A stretch of DNA of 64,000 bases, taken from Pedobacter punctiformis. Lineage in GTDB: Bacteria; Bacteroidota; Bacteroidia; Sphingobacteriales; Sphingobacteriaceae. The notes beneath the pieces were generated by a model. That model ran no database searches and had not been told where the DNA came from. It worked only from the letters and a program-made list of their open reading frames with translations. This document shows positions 1 through 8,640 of this stretch, piece after piece (position 1 is the stretch's first letter; each line of letters starts with the position of its first letter). The position numbers and the translations under genes are program-made. The stretch spans positions 186,001 through 250,000 of the forward strand of contig NZ_JAPWGM010000006.1 of NCBI RefSeq assembly GCF_027213715.1. The letters are read 5' to 3'.

Positions 1-366
1 ATGAACTGGAATCCATTAACACCCGAAGAAGAAAGAGTAATTGTTAATAAAGGAACTGAATACCCTGGTACCGGAAAATACGAACATACTACGGATAAAG
101 GAACCTATACCTGTAAAAGATGTAATGCAGCACTTTACCGTTCAGAAAGTAAGTTTGATGCACATTGCGGATGGCCAGCGTTTGATGATGAAATTAAAGG
201 AGCAGTTAAACGTATTCCGGATGCAGATGGATCACGTACAGAAATTGTTTGTGCAAATTGTGGGGCCCATTTAGGTCACGTATTTTTGGGAGAAGGATTT
301 ACCAATAAAGATACCCGTCACTGCGTAAATTCAATCTCTATGAATTTTGTGCCGGATAAAAAATAA
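1..366 (+). CDS. msrB: peptide-methionine (R)-S-oxide reductase MsrB
   Basis: Reduces methionine-R-sulfoxide in proteins and so repairs oxidative damage. The 121-residue protein is a complete single MsrB domain. Visible are the two zinc CxxC pairs (C38/C41 and C84/C87), the family signature HCGWPAF at 56-61 and the catalytic cysteine C108 in the motif RHCVNS. The first base of the window is the A of an ATG, and the protein from there has the usual length for a free-standing cytosolic MsrB with no signal peptide. An upstream extension (for example an MsrA fusion) cannot be excluded because the window begins here. A strong terminator follows directly. Confidence 0.95.
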   Translation: MNWNPLTPEEERVIVNKGTEYPGTGKYEHTTDKGTYTCKRCNAALYRSESKFDAHCGWPAFDDEIKGAVKRIPDADGSRTEIVCANCGAHLGHVFLGEGFTNKDTRHCVNSISMNFVPDKK

Positions 367-390
367 GAGTTGGATAAGTTGGGTTAGGAT

Positions 391-423
391 AAGGTGTAAA
401 ACGAAAGTTTTACACCTTTTTTT
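391..423 (+). terminator. intrinsic terminator after msrB
   Basis: A perfect 12-bp stem (AAGGTGTAAAAC at 391-402 against 407-418) closes on a GAAA tetraloop and runs into seven T. The stem arm AAGGTGTAA also belongs to a short repeat family seen elsewhere in this window (32452-32561, 37514-37590). Confidence 0.9.
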
Positions 424-510
424 ATGTCCGTTTAAAATGTTGTTACCCTTTTTAACCCGTATAATTTATTGGCTTTAACTTGTGTTGAATGCTGATTTTT
501 CGGTTAAAAG

Positions 511-539
511 TTTGATTATAAACTAAATGCTTATATTTG
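511..539 (+). promoter_or_regulatory. Bacteroidota-type promoter of the RlpA-like gene
   Basis: TTTG at 511-514 and TATATTTG at 532-539 are separated by 17 bases. This matches the Bacteroidota -33/-7 consensus (TTTG, TAnnTTTG). Transcription would begin near 545, giving a leader of about 20 bases before the ATG at 566. Confidence 0.7.
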
Positions 540-565
540 CAGGCTCTTTAAAAAAGATTTAGCTT

Positions 566-946
566 ATGAGATACCTTCTGTTATTAAGTAGCTTGTTTTT
601 GTTTTTACATAGCAACGCACAAAATTCTGATTCGAATAATGAACCGGACAGCATCAAAAAAACAGGATATGCAACCTATTACCACAGAAAATTTGAAGGC
701 CGCCGCACCTCAAGCGGGGTAAAATACAGAGGCAGTAAACTAACGGCTGCACACAGAACACTTCCATTCGGAACTAAAGTTACAGTAACTAATCTGGTTA
801 ACGGAAAATCGGTAACGGTTAAAATCAACGACCGGGGTCCATTTGTTAGAAAATACGCCATTGATTTATCAGAAAGTGCTGCAAAAAAAATTGGCATCTT
901 CCGTTTGGGTACAGCTAAAGTACAGCTGAGCTATATTGTTGAATAA
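566..946 (+). CDS. small RlpA-like septal ring lytic transglycosylase family protein
   Basis: Exported double-psi beta-barrel protein of the RlpA family, which in other bacteria cleaves denuded peptidoglycan glycan strands. The 126 residues comprise a Sec signal peptide (1-19, ending SNAQ) and one RlpA barrel. Family landmarks are GYATYYHRKFEGRRTSSG, the AHRTLPFGTKVTVTN block and the NDRGPF motif that holds the conserved aspartate. There is no SPOR domain, so this is a minimal RlpA; septal targeting by SPOR, as in E. coli, is not expected. Monocistronic by position, with its own promoter at 511-539. Enzymatic activity is inferred from family membership only. Confidence 0.88.
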   Translation: MRYLLLLSSLFLFLHSNAQNSDSNNEPDSIKKTGYATYYHRKFEGRRTSSGVKYRGSKLTAAHRTLPFGTKVTVTNLVNGKSVTVKINDRGPFVRKYAIDLSESAAKKIGIFRLGTAKVQLSYIVE

Positions 947-1393
947 TACTCTTTTTAAGTCTAATTTGGAGACCAAATTTAAGTTATTAACACTCGTTTT
1001 GGTTTCCTAAACCCTTAAAAAGAAATGATTAGCTTTTTTTTCCATCGAAAATGATATTTATCTGATCGTTTTCTCCACCAAATCAAACCCAGTGTTAACA
1101 ACTTTGATTAACAAAAAAGGGCTCACTTCTATATATTTGTTTAACAAAGTTCTTTAAGTTCTTGCGTTTGAAAACAAATATAAAAGCTTAGTTTTTAGTA
1201 ATTTAAAAAGCGGATCTCCTGATTTAAAAATTAAATTTCCTTAACTAAAAACCAAGTTGTTTGCCAAAAGCCGGGCTTAGCACTTTCACAAAAGAGTTTT
1301 GATACAAGACCAAACAATCATCATATAAAATTGATGGCTGCGGTGCTTTGTCTGCTCTGATTAAATGGATTAAAAGATTAAAAATATCAGCGT
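947..1393. other. 447-base intergenic region, probable long leader of nrdB
   Basis: No convincing gene here. It contains a small dyad (AATTTGG 963-969 / CCAAATT 973-979, triloop), a -7-like TATATTTG at 1132-1139, and an AAGCCGGGCTT palindrome near 1267-1277. The stretch from about 1145 to 1393 would be an unusually long 5' leader for nrdB. I do not recognise a known riboswitch. Confidence 0.5.
1132..1139 (+). promoter_or_regulatory. candidate -7 box for nrdB-nrdA
   Basis: TATATTTG fits TAnnTTTG exactly. The nearest TTTG (1103-1106) is 25 bases away, longer than the usual 17-23, so the -33 element is doubtful. Use of this site would give a leader of about 250 bases. Confidence 0.4.
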
Positions 1394-2368
1394 ATGGAAC
1401 AGGATGAATTACTATTAAGAGAAAACAAAGACCGATTTGTGCTTTTACCAATTAAGTATCCGGCAATCTGGGAGATGTATAAAAAAACCGAAGCCAGTTT
1501 CTGGACTGCAGAGGAAATCGATCTTTCTGACGACCAAAAGCACTGGGATAATTTGAATGACGGTGAAAGACATTTTATCTCTCATATTTTGGCTTTCTTT
1601 TCTGCCAGTGATGGTATAGTAAATGAAAACCTGGCTGTAAACTTTATGAGTGAAGTTCAGTTACCTGAAGCCCGTTGTTTTTATGGTTTCCAGATTATGA
1701 TGGAAAATATCCATGCCGAAACATACGCTTTATTAATTGATACTTATATTAAAGATCCGGAAGAAAAAGACCGTTTGTTTCATGCTATCGATACTGTTCC
1801 GGCTGTAAAAAGAAAAGCAGAATGGGCGCTTCGCTGGATTGAAAACGGAAATTTTGCAGAACGTTTAGTTGCTTTTGCTGCAGTAGAAGGTATTTTCTTT
1901 AGTGGTAGTTTCTGTTCTATTTTCTGGTTAAAAAAACGTGGTTTAATGCCAGGTTTAACGTTCAGTAACGAACTGATCTCAAGAGATGAGGGTTCTCACT
2001 GTGAGTTCGCATGTTTGTTATACAGTATGTTAAGCAATAAACTATCCGAAAAACAAGTGCACGCCATCATTAGCGATGCAGTTGAAATTGAAAAAGAGTT
2101 TATTACAGATGCCTTACCGGTTGCTCTAATCGGTATGAATGCAAAATTAATGAGTCAATACATCGAGTTTGTAGCCGACAGGTGGTTACAGGAACTTGGA
2201 TATAAAAAGATATACAATGCATCAAATCCATTCGATTTTATGGAAATGATTTCATTACAGGGAAAAACAAACTTCTTCGAAAAACGCGTGGGCGATTATC
2301 AAAAAAGCGGTGTGTTAACATCTGCTGATAATAAAGCACAGGCATTTTCATTAGATGAAGACTTTTAA
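1394..2368 (+). CDS. nrdB: class Ia ribonucleotide reductase beta subunit NrdB
   Basis: Radical-generating small subunit of aerobic ribonucleotide reductase; makes the tyrosyl radical that drives reduction of ribonucleoside diphosphates by NrdA. The 324-residue protein shows the di-iron ligands D43 (in WTAEEIDLS), E104 and H107, followed by the radical tyrosine Y111 in the E-x2-H-x3-Y pattern, and later the EGIFFSGSF and RDEGSHCEF ligand segments. The wording WTAEEIDLS resembles eukaryotic R2 more than E. coli NrdB. The C-terminus ends in the acidic FSLDEDF tail that docks on NrdA. It lies 186 bases upstream of nrdA on the same strand, and the two are likely co-transcribed in the order B-A. 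Confidence 0.96.
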   Translation: MEQDELLLRENKDRFVLLPIKYPAIWEMYKKTEASFWTAEEIDLSDDQKHWDNLNDGERHFISHILAFFSASDGIVNENLAVNFMSEVQLPEARCFYGFQIMMENIHAETYALLIDTYIKDPEEKDRLFHAIDTVPAVKRKAEWALRWIENGNFAERLVAFAAVEGIFFSGSFCSIFWLKKRGLMPGLTFSNELISRDEGSHCEFACLLYSMLSNKLSEKQVHAIISDAVEIEKEFITDALPVALIGMNAKLMSQYIEFVADRWLQELGYKKIYNASNPFDFMEMISLQGKTNFFEKRVGDYQKSGVLTSADNKAQAFSLDEDF

Positions 2369-2387
2369 ATAGAGCTTAAAAACTAAA

Positions 2388-2439
2388 GCGTAAAGATTGC
2401 ACCTCCCTTCATTTGCGAAGCACGAAGCAATCTTAACGC
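2388..2439. repeat. REP-like inverted repeat between nrdB and nrdA
   Basis: Arms GCGTAAAGATTGC (2388-2400) and GCAATCTTAACGC (2427-2439) pair with one mismatch around a 26-base loop that holds a second small stem (CTTC...GAAG). The right half reads TTTGCGAAGCACGAAGCAATCTT, a member of the same family as 4984-5015. It could stabilise or attenuate the nrdB-nrdA transcript. Confidence 0.65.
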
Positions 2440-2554
2440 AATAGCAAAAAATAAATAAAATTATAAAATGAAAGCATAACGGATAATTGAGCATATCAAT
2501 TTATTCAAAACCTACTCATTTACCTTTAAACATTAAAACTAAAATCTCAAATAT

Positions 2555-4939
2555 ATGTTCGTACAAAAAAGAGATGGCCGCAAAGAAGCGGTACAATTTG
2601 ACAAAATAACTGCCCGCATTCAAAAGTTATGCTACAGTTTAAATTCTGATTTGGTAGATCCTATTGATGTAGCCAAGAAGGTTATTGAAGGATTGTATGA
2701 TGGTGTTACCACTTCTGAGTTGGATAATCTTGCGGCTGAAACTGCTGCATCGTTAACGACGAAACACCCTGATTATGCTTTGCTTGCATCGCGTATTGCG
2801 GTTTCCAATTTGCATAAAAACACTATAAAATCATTCTCGGGTACGATGAAAATGTTGTACGAATATTTCGACCCGAAAGCACAGAAAGCTGCTCCGCTTA
2901 TTGCTGATGATGTATATGAAATCATTGAAAAACATGCAGATATTTTAGATAGTTCTATTATTTACGATCGCGATTTCGGTTTCGATTATTTCGGTTTCAA
3001 AACTTTAGAAAAATCTTACCTTTTAAAAGTTAATGGTAAAATTGTTGAGCGTCCTCAACATTTGTTTATGCGTGTTTCGGTTGGTATTCACAAAGAAGAT
3101 ATCGAAAGCGCTATTAAAACCTATAACTTGATGAGTGAGCGTTGGTTTACACATGCTACACCAACATTATTTAATGCAGCTACACCAAAACCTCAAATGT
3201 CATCATGTTTCTTGTTAACCATGCAGGATGATAGCATTGAAGGTATTTACGATACTTTAAAACAAACTGCTAAAATTTCTCAAAGCGCTGGTGGTATTGG
3301 ATTAAGCATTCACAATATTCGTGCAACAGGATCATACATTGGTGGTACTAACGGTACAAGTAACGGCATTATCCCGATGTTACGTGTATTTAATGATACC
3401 GCACGTTATGTAGATCAGGGTGGAGGTAAACGTAAAGGTGCTTTCGCAATTTATTTAGAGCCATGGCATGCAGATGTTTTTGAGTTTTTAGATTTGCGTA
3501 AAAACCATGGTAAAGAAGAAATGCGTGCCCGCGATTTATTCTATGCACTTTGGATTAACGATTTGTTTATGCAACGTGTTAAAGATAATGGCGACTGGAC
3601 CTTATTCTGCCCACATGAAGCACCAGGTTTAGCAGATTGTTTTGGCGCAGAATTTGAAGAATTATATACCAAATATGAAGCAGAAGGCCGTGGCCGTAAA
3701 ACGATAAAAGCACAGGAACTTTGGTTTGCAATTTTAGATTCGCAAATTGAAACCGGTACACCTTATATGTTGTTTAAAGATGCAGCGAACAGCAAATCTA
3801 ATCAACAAAATTTAGGTACCATTAAGAGTTCTAACTTATGTACCGAGATTATTGAGTACACTTCAAAAGATGAAGTTGCTGTTTGTAACTTAGCATCATT
3901 AGCCTTACCTCGTTTTGTAATTGGTGGGCAATTTGACCACCAAAAATTATATGATGTAACTTATCAGGCTACATTAAACTTAAATAAAATCATCGATCAT
4001 AACTATTATCCGGTTCAGGAAGCTGAAAACTCTAACATGCGTCACAGACCAGTTGGTTTAGGTGTGCAAGGCCTGGCAGATGCATTTATTTTAATGCGCT
4101 TACCTTTTGAAAGTGATGAGGCTAAACGTTTAAATAAAGATATTTTCGAAACGATCTATTTTGCTTCAATGAGTGCTTCGCATGATCTGGCGGTGAAACA
4201 TGGTCCTTACCAAACTTTTAAAGGTTCTCCATTATCTAAAGGTAAATTCCAGTTTGATCTTTGGAATGTAACACCAGATAGCGGTCGTTGGGACTGGAAT
4301 GCATTACGTAAAAAGGTTGTTAAAGATGGGGTGTATAACTCGTTATTGGTTGCGCCAATGCCAACTGCATCTACTTCACAAATTTTAGGTAACAACGAAT
4401 GTTTTGAACCCTATACTTCAAATATTTATACCCGCCGTGTATTAAGCGGAGAATTTGTGGTGGTAAACAAACACTTATTGAAAGATTTAGTAGCGTTAGG
4501 TTTATGGAACAACGATATGAAAAACAAAATCATATTGGCGAATGGTTCTATCCAGGCTATTGACGAAATTCCTGATTATATCAAAGAATTATATAAAACA
4601 GTTTGGGAAATTAAAATGCGTAACATCATTGATATGGCTGCCGATCGCGGTGCTTATATCTGCCAGTCGCAATCTTTAAACCTGTTTGTAAATGCACCAA
4701 ATACATCAAAATTAACTTCGATGCACTTCTATGCATGGGAAAAAGGTTTAAAAACCGGTATGTATTACCTGCGTACACAGGCAGCTTCTCAGGCGGTGAA
4801 ATTTACAGTAGAAAATCAGGGCGGTAAAGCAATTGAGGCGGTAATTCCGGCTGAAATGTCACAAGATCAGGTTGCAGAAGAAATCGTTGACGGACCAGTT
4901 TGTTCAATGGAAGAAGGTTGCATTAGCTGTTCAGGTTAA
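2555..4939 (+). CDS. nrdA: class Ia ribonucleotide reductase alpha subunit NrdA
   Basis: Catalytic large subunit of ribonucleotide reductase. The 794-residue protein begins with an ATP-cone allosteric domain (about 1-92, starting [16 protein letters not shown]) followed by the ten-stranded barrel. Visible motifs include SSCFLL (active-site cysteine of the redox pair), [10 protein letters not shown], the NLCTEI segment holding the radical cysteine, and [14 protein letters not shown] near the substrate site. The C-terminal tail ends CISCSG, the CxxC pair re-reduced by thioredoxin or glutaredoxin. The N-terminal 100 residues read almost like eukaryotic RRM1. Followed by a strong terminator at 5048-5086. 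Confidence 0.97.
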   Translation: MFVQKRDGRKEAVQFDKITARIQKLCYSLNSDLVDPIDVAKKVIEGLYDGVTTSELDNLAAETAASLTTKHPDYALLASRIAVSNLHKNTIKSFSGTMKMLYEYFDPKAQKAAPLIADDVYEIIEKHADILDSSIIYDRDFGFDYFGFKTLEKSYLLKVNGKIVERPQHLFMRVSVGIHKEDIESAIKTYNLMSERWFTHATPTLFNAATPKPQMSSCFLLTMQDDSIEGIYDTLKQTAKISQSAGGIGLSIHNIRATGSYIGGTNGTSNGIIPMLRVFNDTARYVDQGGGKRKGAFAIYLEPWHADVFEFLDLRKNHGKEEMRARDLFYALWINDLFMQRVKDNGDWTLFCPHEAPGLADCFGAEFEELYTKYEAEGRGRKTIKAQELWFAILDSQIETGTPYMLFKDAANSKSNQQNLGTIKSSNLCTEIIEYTSKDEVAVCNLASLALPRFVIGGQFDHQKLYDVTYQATLNLNKIIDHNYYPVQEAENSNMRHRPVGLGVQGLADAFILMRLPFESDEAKRLNKDIFETIYFASMSASHDLAVKHGPYQTFKGSPLSKGKFQFDLWNVTPDSGRWDWNALRKKVVKDGVYNSLLVAPMPTASTSQILGNNECFEPYTSNIYTRRVLSGEFVVVNKHLLKDLVALGLWNNDMKNKIILANGSIQAIDEIPDYIKELYKTVWEIKMRNIIDMAADRGAYICQSQSLNLFVNAPNTSKLTSMHFYAWEKGLKTGMYYLRTQAASQAVKFTVENQGGKAIEAVIPAEMSQDQVAEEIVDGPVCSMEEGCISCSG

Positions 4940-4983
4940 GGCAAAATAGCTGAATGAAGAAAGCTTAAGCGAAAACCTGCCCA

Positions 4984-5015
4984 ATTGTCGCCATTGCGAG
5001 GCACAAAGCAATGTT
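4984..5015. repeat. REP-like element (TTGCGAGGCACnAAGCAAT family)
   Basis: The segment CCATTGCGAGGCACAAAGCAATGTT is an imperfect palindrome (ATTGC...GCAAT arms), related to the repeat between nrdB and nrdA. A shorter piece (TCGTCATTGCGATGAGG) lies at 15634-15650. Confidence 0.6.
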
Positions 5016-5047
5016 AAAATCGCTTCTCATTATAAAGCAATAAAATT

Positions 5048-5086
5048 AATAAGGTTTTGGGCAAACGCTCAAAACCTTATTTTTTG
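5048..5086 (+). terminator. intrinsic terminator after nrdA
   Basis: A 15-bp stem (AATAAGGTTTTGGGC 5048-5062 against GCTCAAAACCTTATT 5067-5081, one G-T pair), AAAC loop, and a run of six or more T. Confidence 0.9.
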
Positions 5087-5090
5087 TTTA

Positions 5091-5098
5091 TACTTTTG
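5091..5098 (+). promoter_or_regulatory. candidate -7 box of the CWC gene
   Basis: TACTTTTG matches TAnnTTTG directly after the nrdA terminator. No clear TTTG is found at the -33 distance. Confidence 0.4.
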
Positions 5099-5104
5099 CG
5101 CTAA

Positions 5105-5190
5105 GCTAATTAGTTCATTAGCCAATGGTTCATTAATTTCTAAAGTGCCAAACATCAATGAACTAATGACAATTGAACCAATGAGCAATA
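5105..5190. repeat. imperfect inverted repeat over the CWC gene start
   Basis: ATTAGTTCATT (5108-5118) and AATGAACTAAT (5156-5166) are perfect complements, and neighbouring AATGGTTCATT / ATTGAACCAATGA pieces pair imperfectly. The right arm covers all three candidate start codons, so the transcript could fold over its own initiation region. Confidence 0.55.
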
Positions 5191-5408
5191 CCTTAAAACA
5201 TAGCGCTAAACACGAAATCATTCCCTGCGAAAGATGTAATACTGCTATTGAATGCAAGGCAAATTCTTATACCAAATGCCAGTGCAGTGTGGTACAGCTT
5301 AGTATTAACGAAGTACAATACATCAGCGAATTATATGATGGCTGTCTTTGTGCCAAATGCTTAAAAGAACTTCAGGAAGAATATCAGGAAGAACTGGGGG
5401 TTAGTTAG
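5181..5408 (+). CDS. cysteine-rich CWC family protein
   Basis: Small cytoplasmic protein (75 residues from this start) of the CWC family, function unknown. The cysteine pattern is C-x2-C, then C, then CxC, then CLCAKCL, typical of a compact metal-binding fold; zinc binding is inferred. In-frame ATGs also exist at 5145 and 5166; 5181 was chosen because the residues before it are encoded by a degenerate intergenic repeat (see 5105-5190) rather than by family-like sequence. The last four bases overlap the end of the convergent gene on the other strand. Confidence 0.75.
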   Translation: MSNTLKHSAKHEIIPCERCNTAIECKANSYTKCQCSVVQLSINEVQYISELYDGCLCAKCLKELQEEYQEELGVS

Positions 5409-6379
5409 CGATAGGTTAACCAATCAATACCAAACAAACCTCCGTGCGTTTCAATAAATACATAATCGCCCTGTTTAAATCTTTTAAATACTTTCCATTT
5501 CATTTTTCGACGCTCATAGTTTAAATCTTTTTGCATCAAAAAATAGTATCTTAAACGTGTTCCTGGCGGATACCCAGAAGAGATAAATCTTCTTCTTATG
5601 GTGTCAGTTACCTTTTTCTTATCAAATATTCTATAGTGCTCATTACCTGATGTTGCAAATTTGTGTTTATAAATACCGCTAAAATTATTATGAATTTGTT
5701 CACTTACTTCAACCCATTTTGCAGGCTCAATAGCTTTTGGAGCAGGTACTAAATCAAAATAATAATTGTGCACATCAATACCTTCTGAACTATTATCAGT
5801 GCTGGTTAGTTCATGGTTGTCAATAAGATAATATCTTTTAGTGGCAGGTTTAGAAAAGTCGAAAGTATAATTAACCGCAAAGAAAAAAGGTAAAATATAA
5901 AAGCACATAGTAGTGAAAAACCTGTTGTGGTTATTGGGGAGCACGTGTGTGGCTACAATACAGCTGTAATAAATAAGGGTAGGTATCAACAATACAGCAA
6001 GCCCCAGCCAGTAAGAGAAATCATAAACTGCTAAAATATGCATCGTTACAAAAGCATATAGTATGGGCATAATAGACATGGTAACCATGTTGGAGCCTTC
6101 TTCCATTTCATTCTCAGTGGCTGTATAAATAACGTACCTCAAAATGGGAATACAGAAAATGATCACTATAGTGTATTTAAATCCGTTAGACAGGGGATCC
6201 TGGAGCACCAAAAATATGCATAAAGCAATACGGGTGTAAATGGAGAAAACTATTTTATTCAAAAACCACTCAACTGATTTTAGGTAAATTTCTGACCTCA
6301 TAGCAATATTAATAATAGCGTTGTTTAGGGAAATACAATATACCAATAAATAATTGTTATTTAATTTTTGTGTTTTCAC
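5405..6379 (-). CDS. hypothetical multi-pass membrane protein
   Basis: I do not recognise the family. The N-terminal half holds about four or five hydrophobic segments (roughly residues 9-26, 45-60, 66-85, 100-118, 122-147, 158-170), with an acidic loop TENEMEEGSN between two of them. The C-terminal half (from about 175) is soluble-looking, rich in Tyr, Arg and Lys, and ends GLFGIDWLTYR. An alternative ATG 26 codons in (6301) would remove the first weakly hydrophobic stretch and may be the real start. It converges on and overlaps the CWC gene by four bases. Confidence 0.7.
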   Translation of the reverse strand: MKTQKLNNNYLLVYCISLNNAIINIAMRSEIYLKSVEWFLNKIVFSIYTRIALCIFLVLQDPLSNGFKYTIVIIFCIPILRYVIYTATENEMEEGSNMVTMSIMPILYAFVTMHILAVYDFSYWLGLAVLLIPTLIYYSCIVATHVLPNNHNRFFTTMCFYILPFFFAVNYTFDFSKPATKRYYLIDNHELTSTDNSSEGIDVHNYYFDLVPAPKAIEPAKWVEVSEQIHNNFSGIYKHKFATSGNEHYRIFDKKKVTDTIRRRFISSGYPPGTRLRYYFLMQKDLNYERRKMKWKVFKRFKQGDYVFIETHGGLFGIDWLTYR

Positions 6380-6543
6380 TTGAACAAAATGCTTTTAAAT
6401 CGTTTAAACCCAAATGCTTTTTACTGGTAATTTTTTTGAAAAAAAATATGTTAAAAAAAGTAACAATTAATAGGGTGCTGTATCTATATTGTGCTCGATG
6501 AAATAAATCATCTTGTGAAAAAATTAACTAAAAAATAAATATT

Positions 6544-8508
6544 ATGGAATCGCTCGTTTCTAATTACTGGTGGATTTTAGTGGCACTGTTGTGCGTGGTT
6601 TTATACAAATACATTTTACGTTTCTTATTCGGAATGGTTATCGTTCCGGAAGATAGAATTGGTTTAATAACCAAAAAATTTGTTCTTTTTGGTTCAGACC
6701 GGGAGTTGCCTGACGGTCGAATTATTGCAATTAAAGGTGAAGCTGGTTTTCAGGGTAAAACATTAGCCCCGGGATTATATTTTGGAATGTGGTTTTGGCA
6801 ATATAGTGTTACAATGGAACAGTTTACCGTTATCCCGGAAGGTAAAATCGGGTTGATTATGGCAAAAGATGGTGCCGAAATTCCTACAGGAAACATTTTA
6901 GGACAAAGAGTAGACTCAGATAATTTTCAGGACGCTGTGAAGTTTTTGGAAAATGGTGGTCAGCGTGGCCGTCAAACTTCTTATATCACTTCCGGTTCTT
7001 ACCGGATCAATACCATGTTGTTTCAGGTTTCAGTTACCGATATGATCCGGATTCAGGAAAGTATGGTAGGTATTGTAACTACTTTGGACGGTTTGCCGAT
7101 TGAAGCCAATCAAATTGCTGGTAAACTGGTTGATGGACACAACAACTTTCAGGATTTTGATTATTTCATTAAAAATGGAGGTAATCGTGGCTTACAACCC
7201 CAGGTTATTCTTGCAGGTTCATATAACTTAAATCCATGGGCCATACAGCTGGAAGAAATTCCGATGACTGAAATTGCCATTGGTTATGTGGGCGTTGTAA
7301 TTTCTTTTATCGGTACCGATGGAAATGATTTAACAGGTGCAGATTTTAAACATGGCAATATTGTTGGAAAAGGCTCTAAAGGTGTGTGGCTGGAGCCGCT
7401 TGGCCCGGGTAAATATCCAATTAATAAATACATTATGAAGGTAGAACTGGTACCAACAACCAATTTGGTTTTAAACTGGGCATCGGCCAGAAGTGAGGCA
7501 CATAATCTCGATAAAAATTTATCAACCATTACGGTGCGCTCAAAAGATGGTTTCCCGTTTAACCTGGATGTGGCTCAAATTATCCACGTTCCAACAACCG
7601 AAGCACCAAAGGTAATTGCCCGTTTTGGTAATATGGTTAACCTGGTTTCGCAGGTTTTAGAGCCCACTATTGGTAACTATTTCCGCAACTCGGCGCAGGA
7701 TAGTGATGTAATTGCTTTTTTAAGTACCCGTAAAGAACGTCAGGAATCTGCCAAAGAACACATCCGCAAAGTGCTGGATGAATATAATGTGAATGCGGTG
7801 GATACCCTTATCGGAGATATTGTTCCGCCGGAATCGTTGATGAAAACCTTAACCGACCGTAAAATTGCAGAAGAACAAAAGGTGACCTATAATACGCAGA
7901 AACAGGCTCAGGAAACTCGTCAGGGAATGGAAAAAGAAACTGCGATTGCAGATATGCAGAAAGATATTGTTAAGGCACAGCAAAGTGTTGAAATTGCCGA
8001 ACGTACTGCAAGTGCAACGGTAAAAAAATCAGAAGGTGATGCCGCTGGCGTTAAACTGGCTGTAGGAGCAGAGGCTGAGGCTACAAAAATGAGGGCACAT
8101 GCTGAAGCTGAAGCAACTAAAGCAAGAGCACAGGCAGATTCAGAAGCTATAAAATTAAGGGCATCTGCAGAGGCCGAACAAATTTCGTTAACAGGTAGTG
8201 CCGAAGCCGGAAAGATTTTAGCAGTAGGTAAATCAACTGCCGAAGCTTATGAGCTTGCAGTAAAAGCGCTGGGTGGCGAAAACTTTACCCGGTATAAAAT
8301 TACCGAAGAATTATCTAAAGGTAATGTTAAGCTTATTCCTGATGTATTAATTGGAGGAAATGGCAATAACGGTGGTTCAGCAATGGATGGTTTACTAGGG
8401 TTGAAATTAATGGAATTAATGGATCCCGAAAAACGTAAGGAAGTTGTTGCGGTAGCTGAAATCGTAGAAACAAAACCAAAGCCTAAACAGGATAATATCA
8501 ATCCTTAA
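6544..8508 (+). CDS. large SPFH/flotillin-like membrane protein with N-terminal tandem repeats
   Basis: Membrane-anchored scaffold protein of the SPFH superfamily, 654 residues. Residues 8-31 form one transmembrane helix. Four degenerate repeats of about 70 residues begin near 36, 99, 173 and 247, each with a G-L/V-I-like start and a PG/SGSY-x-I/LN-like end; copies 2 and 3 share NFQD..F..NGG.RG. The SPFH core follows at about 305-440, then a long Ala/Glu/Lys/Arg coiled coil (about 440-590) with a 13-residue AEAEATK-type period, and a Gly/Asn linker leading to a helical tail. It stands alone with its own terminator. Role in membrane domain organisation is inferred from flotillins. Confidence 0.85.
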   Translation: MESLVSNYWWILVALLCVVLYKYILRFLFGMVIVPEDRIGLITKKFVLFGSDRELPDGRIIAIKGEAGFQGKTLAPGLYFGMWFWQYSVTMEQFTVIPEGKIGLIMAKDGAEIPTGNILGQRVDSDNFQDAVKFLENGGQRGRQTSYITSGSYRINTMLFQVSVTDMIRIQESMVGIVTTLDGLPIEANQIAGKLVDGHNNFQDFDYFIKNGGNRGLQPQVILAGSYNLNPWAIQLEEIPMTEIAIGYVGVVISFIGTDGNDLTGADFKHGNIVGKGSKGVWLEPLGPGKYPINKYIMKVELVPTTNLVLNWASARSEAHNLDKNLSTITVRSKDGFPFNLDVAQIIHVPTTEAPKVIARFGNMVNLVSQVLEPTIGNYFRNSAQDSDVIAFLSTRKERQESAKEHIRKVLDEYNVNAVDTLIGDIVPPESLMKTLTDRKIAEEQKVTYNTQKQAQETRQGMEKETAIADMQKDIVKAQQSVEIAERTASATVKKSEGDAAGVKLAVGAEAEATKMRAHAEAEATKARAQADSEAIKLRASAEAEQISLTGSAEAGKILAVGKSTAEAYELAVKALGGENFTRYKITEELSKGNVKLIPDVLIGGNGNNGGSAMDGLLGLKLMELMDPEKRKEVVAVAEIVETKPKPKQDNINP

Positions 8509-8516
8509 TCAGATAG

Positions 8517-8555
8517 CCAAAAGCCTCGATGAAAATTGAGGCTTTTTGGTTTTTA
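8517..8555 (+). terminator. intrinsic terminator after the SPFH gene
   Basis: CCAAAAGCCTC (8517-8527) pairs with GAGGCTTTTTGG (8538-8549), one bulged base, followed by a T-rich tail. Confidence 0.85.
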
Positions 8556-8614
8556 TTCATTTCGCTTTCGAAAACAATTACATAATTATGCCGTTCTACA
8601 TTTAAACAAAATAG

Positions 8615-8622
8615 TAACTTTG
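8615..8622 (+). promoter_or_regulatory. -7 box of the aguB promoter
   Basis: TAACTTTG matches TAnnTTTG and lies 18 bases before the ATG at 8641; it also argues against the longer reading frame that opens upstream. Confidence 0.6.
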
Positions 8623-8640
8623 CGTTTTAATTTTTTAAGG

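Noticed and set aside
1175..1182. Minus-strand TATATTTG promoter-like box
   Set aside because: No gene on the minus strand follows within reach; likely chance in A/T-rich DNA.
1200..1393. Cobalamin riboswitch upstream of nrdB
   Set aside because: I could not find the conserved B12-box wording or the expected core helices.
8536..8640. N-terminal extension of aguB
   Set aside because: Passes through the SPFH terminator and the TAACTTTG box; nitrilase-family alignment begins at MSKVKVGLVQ.
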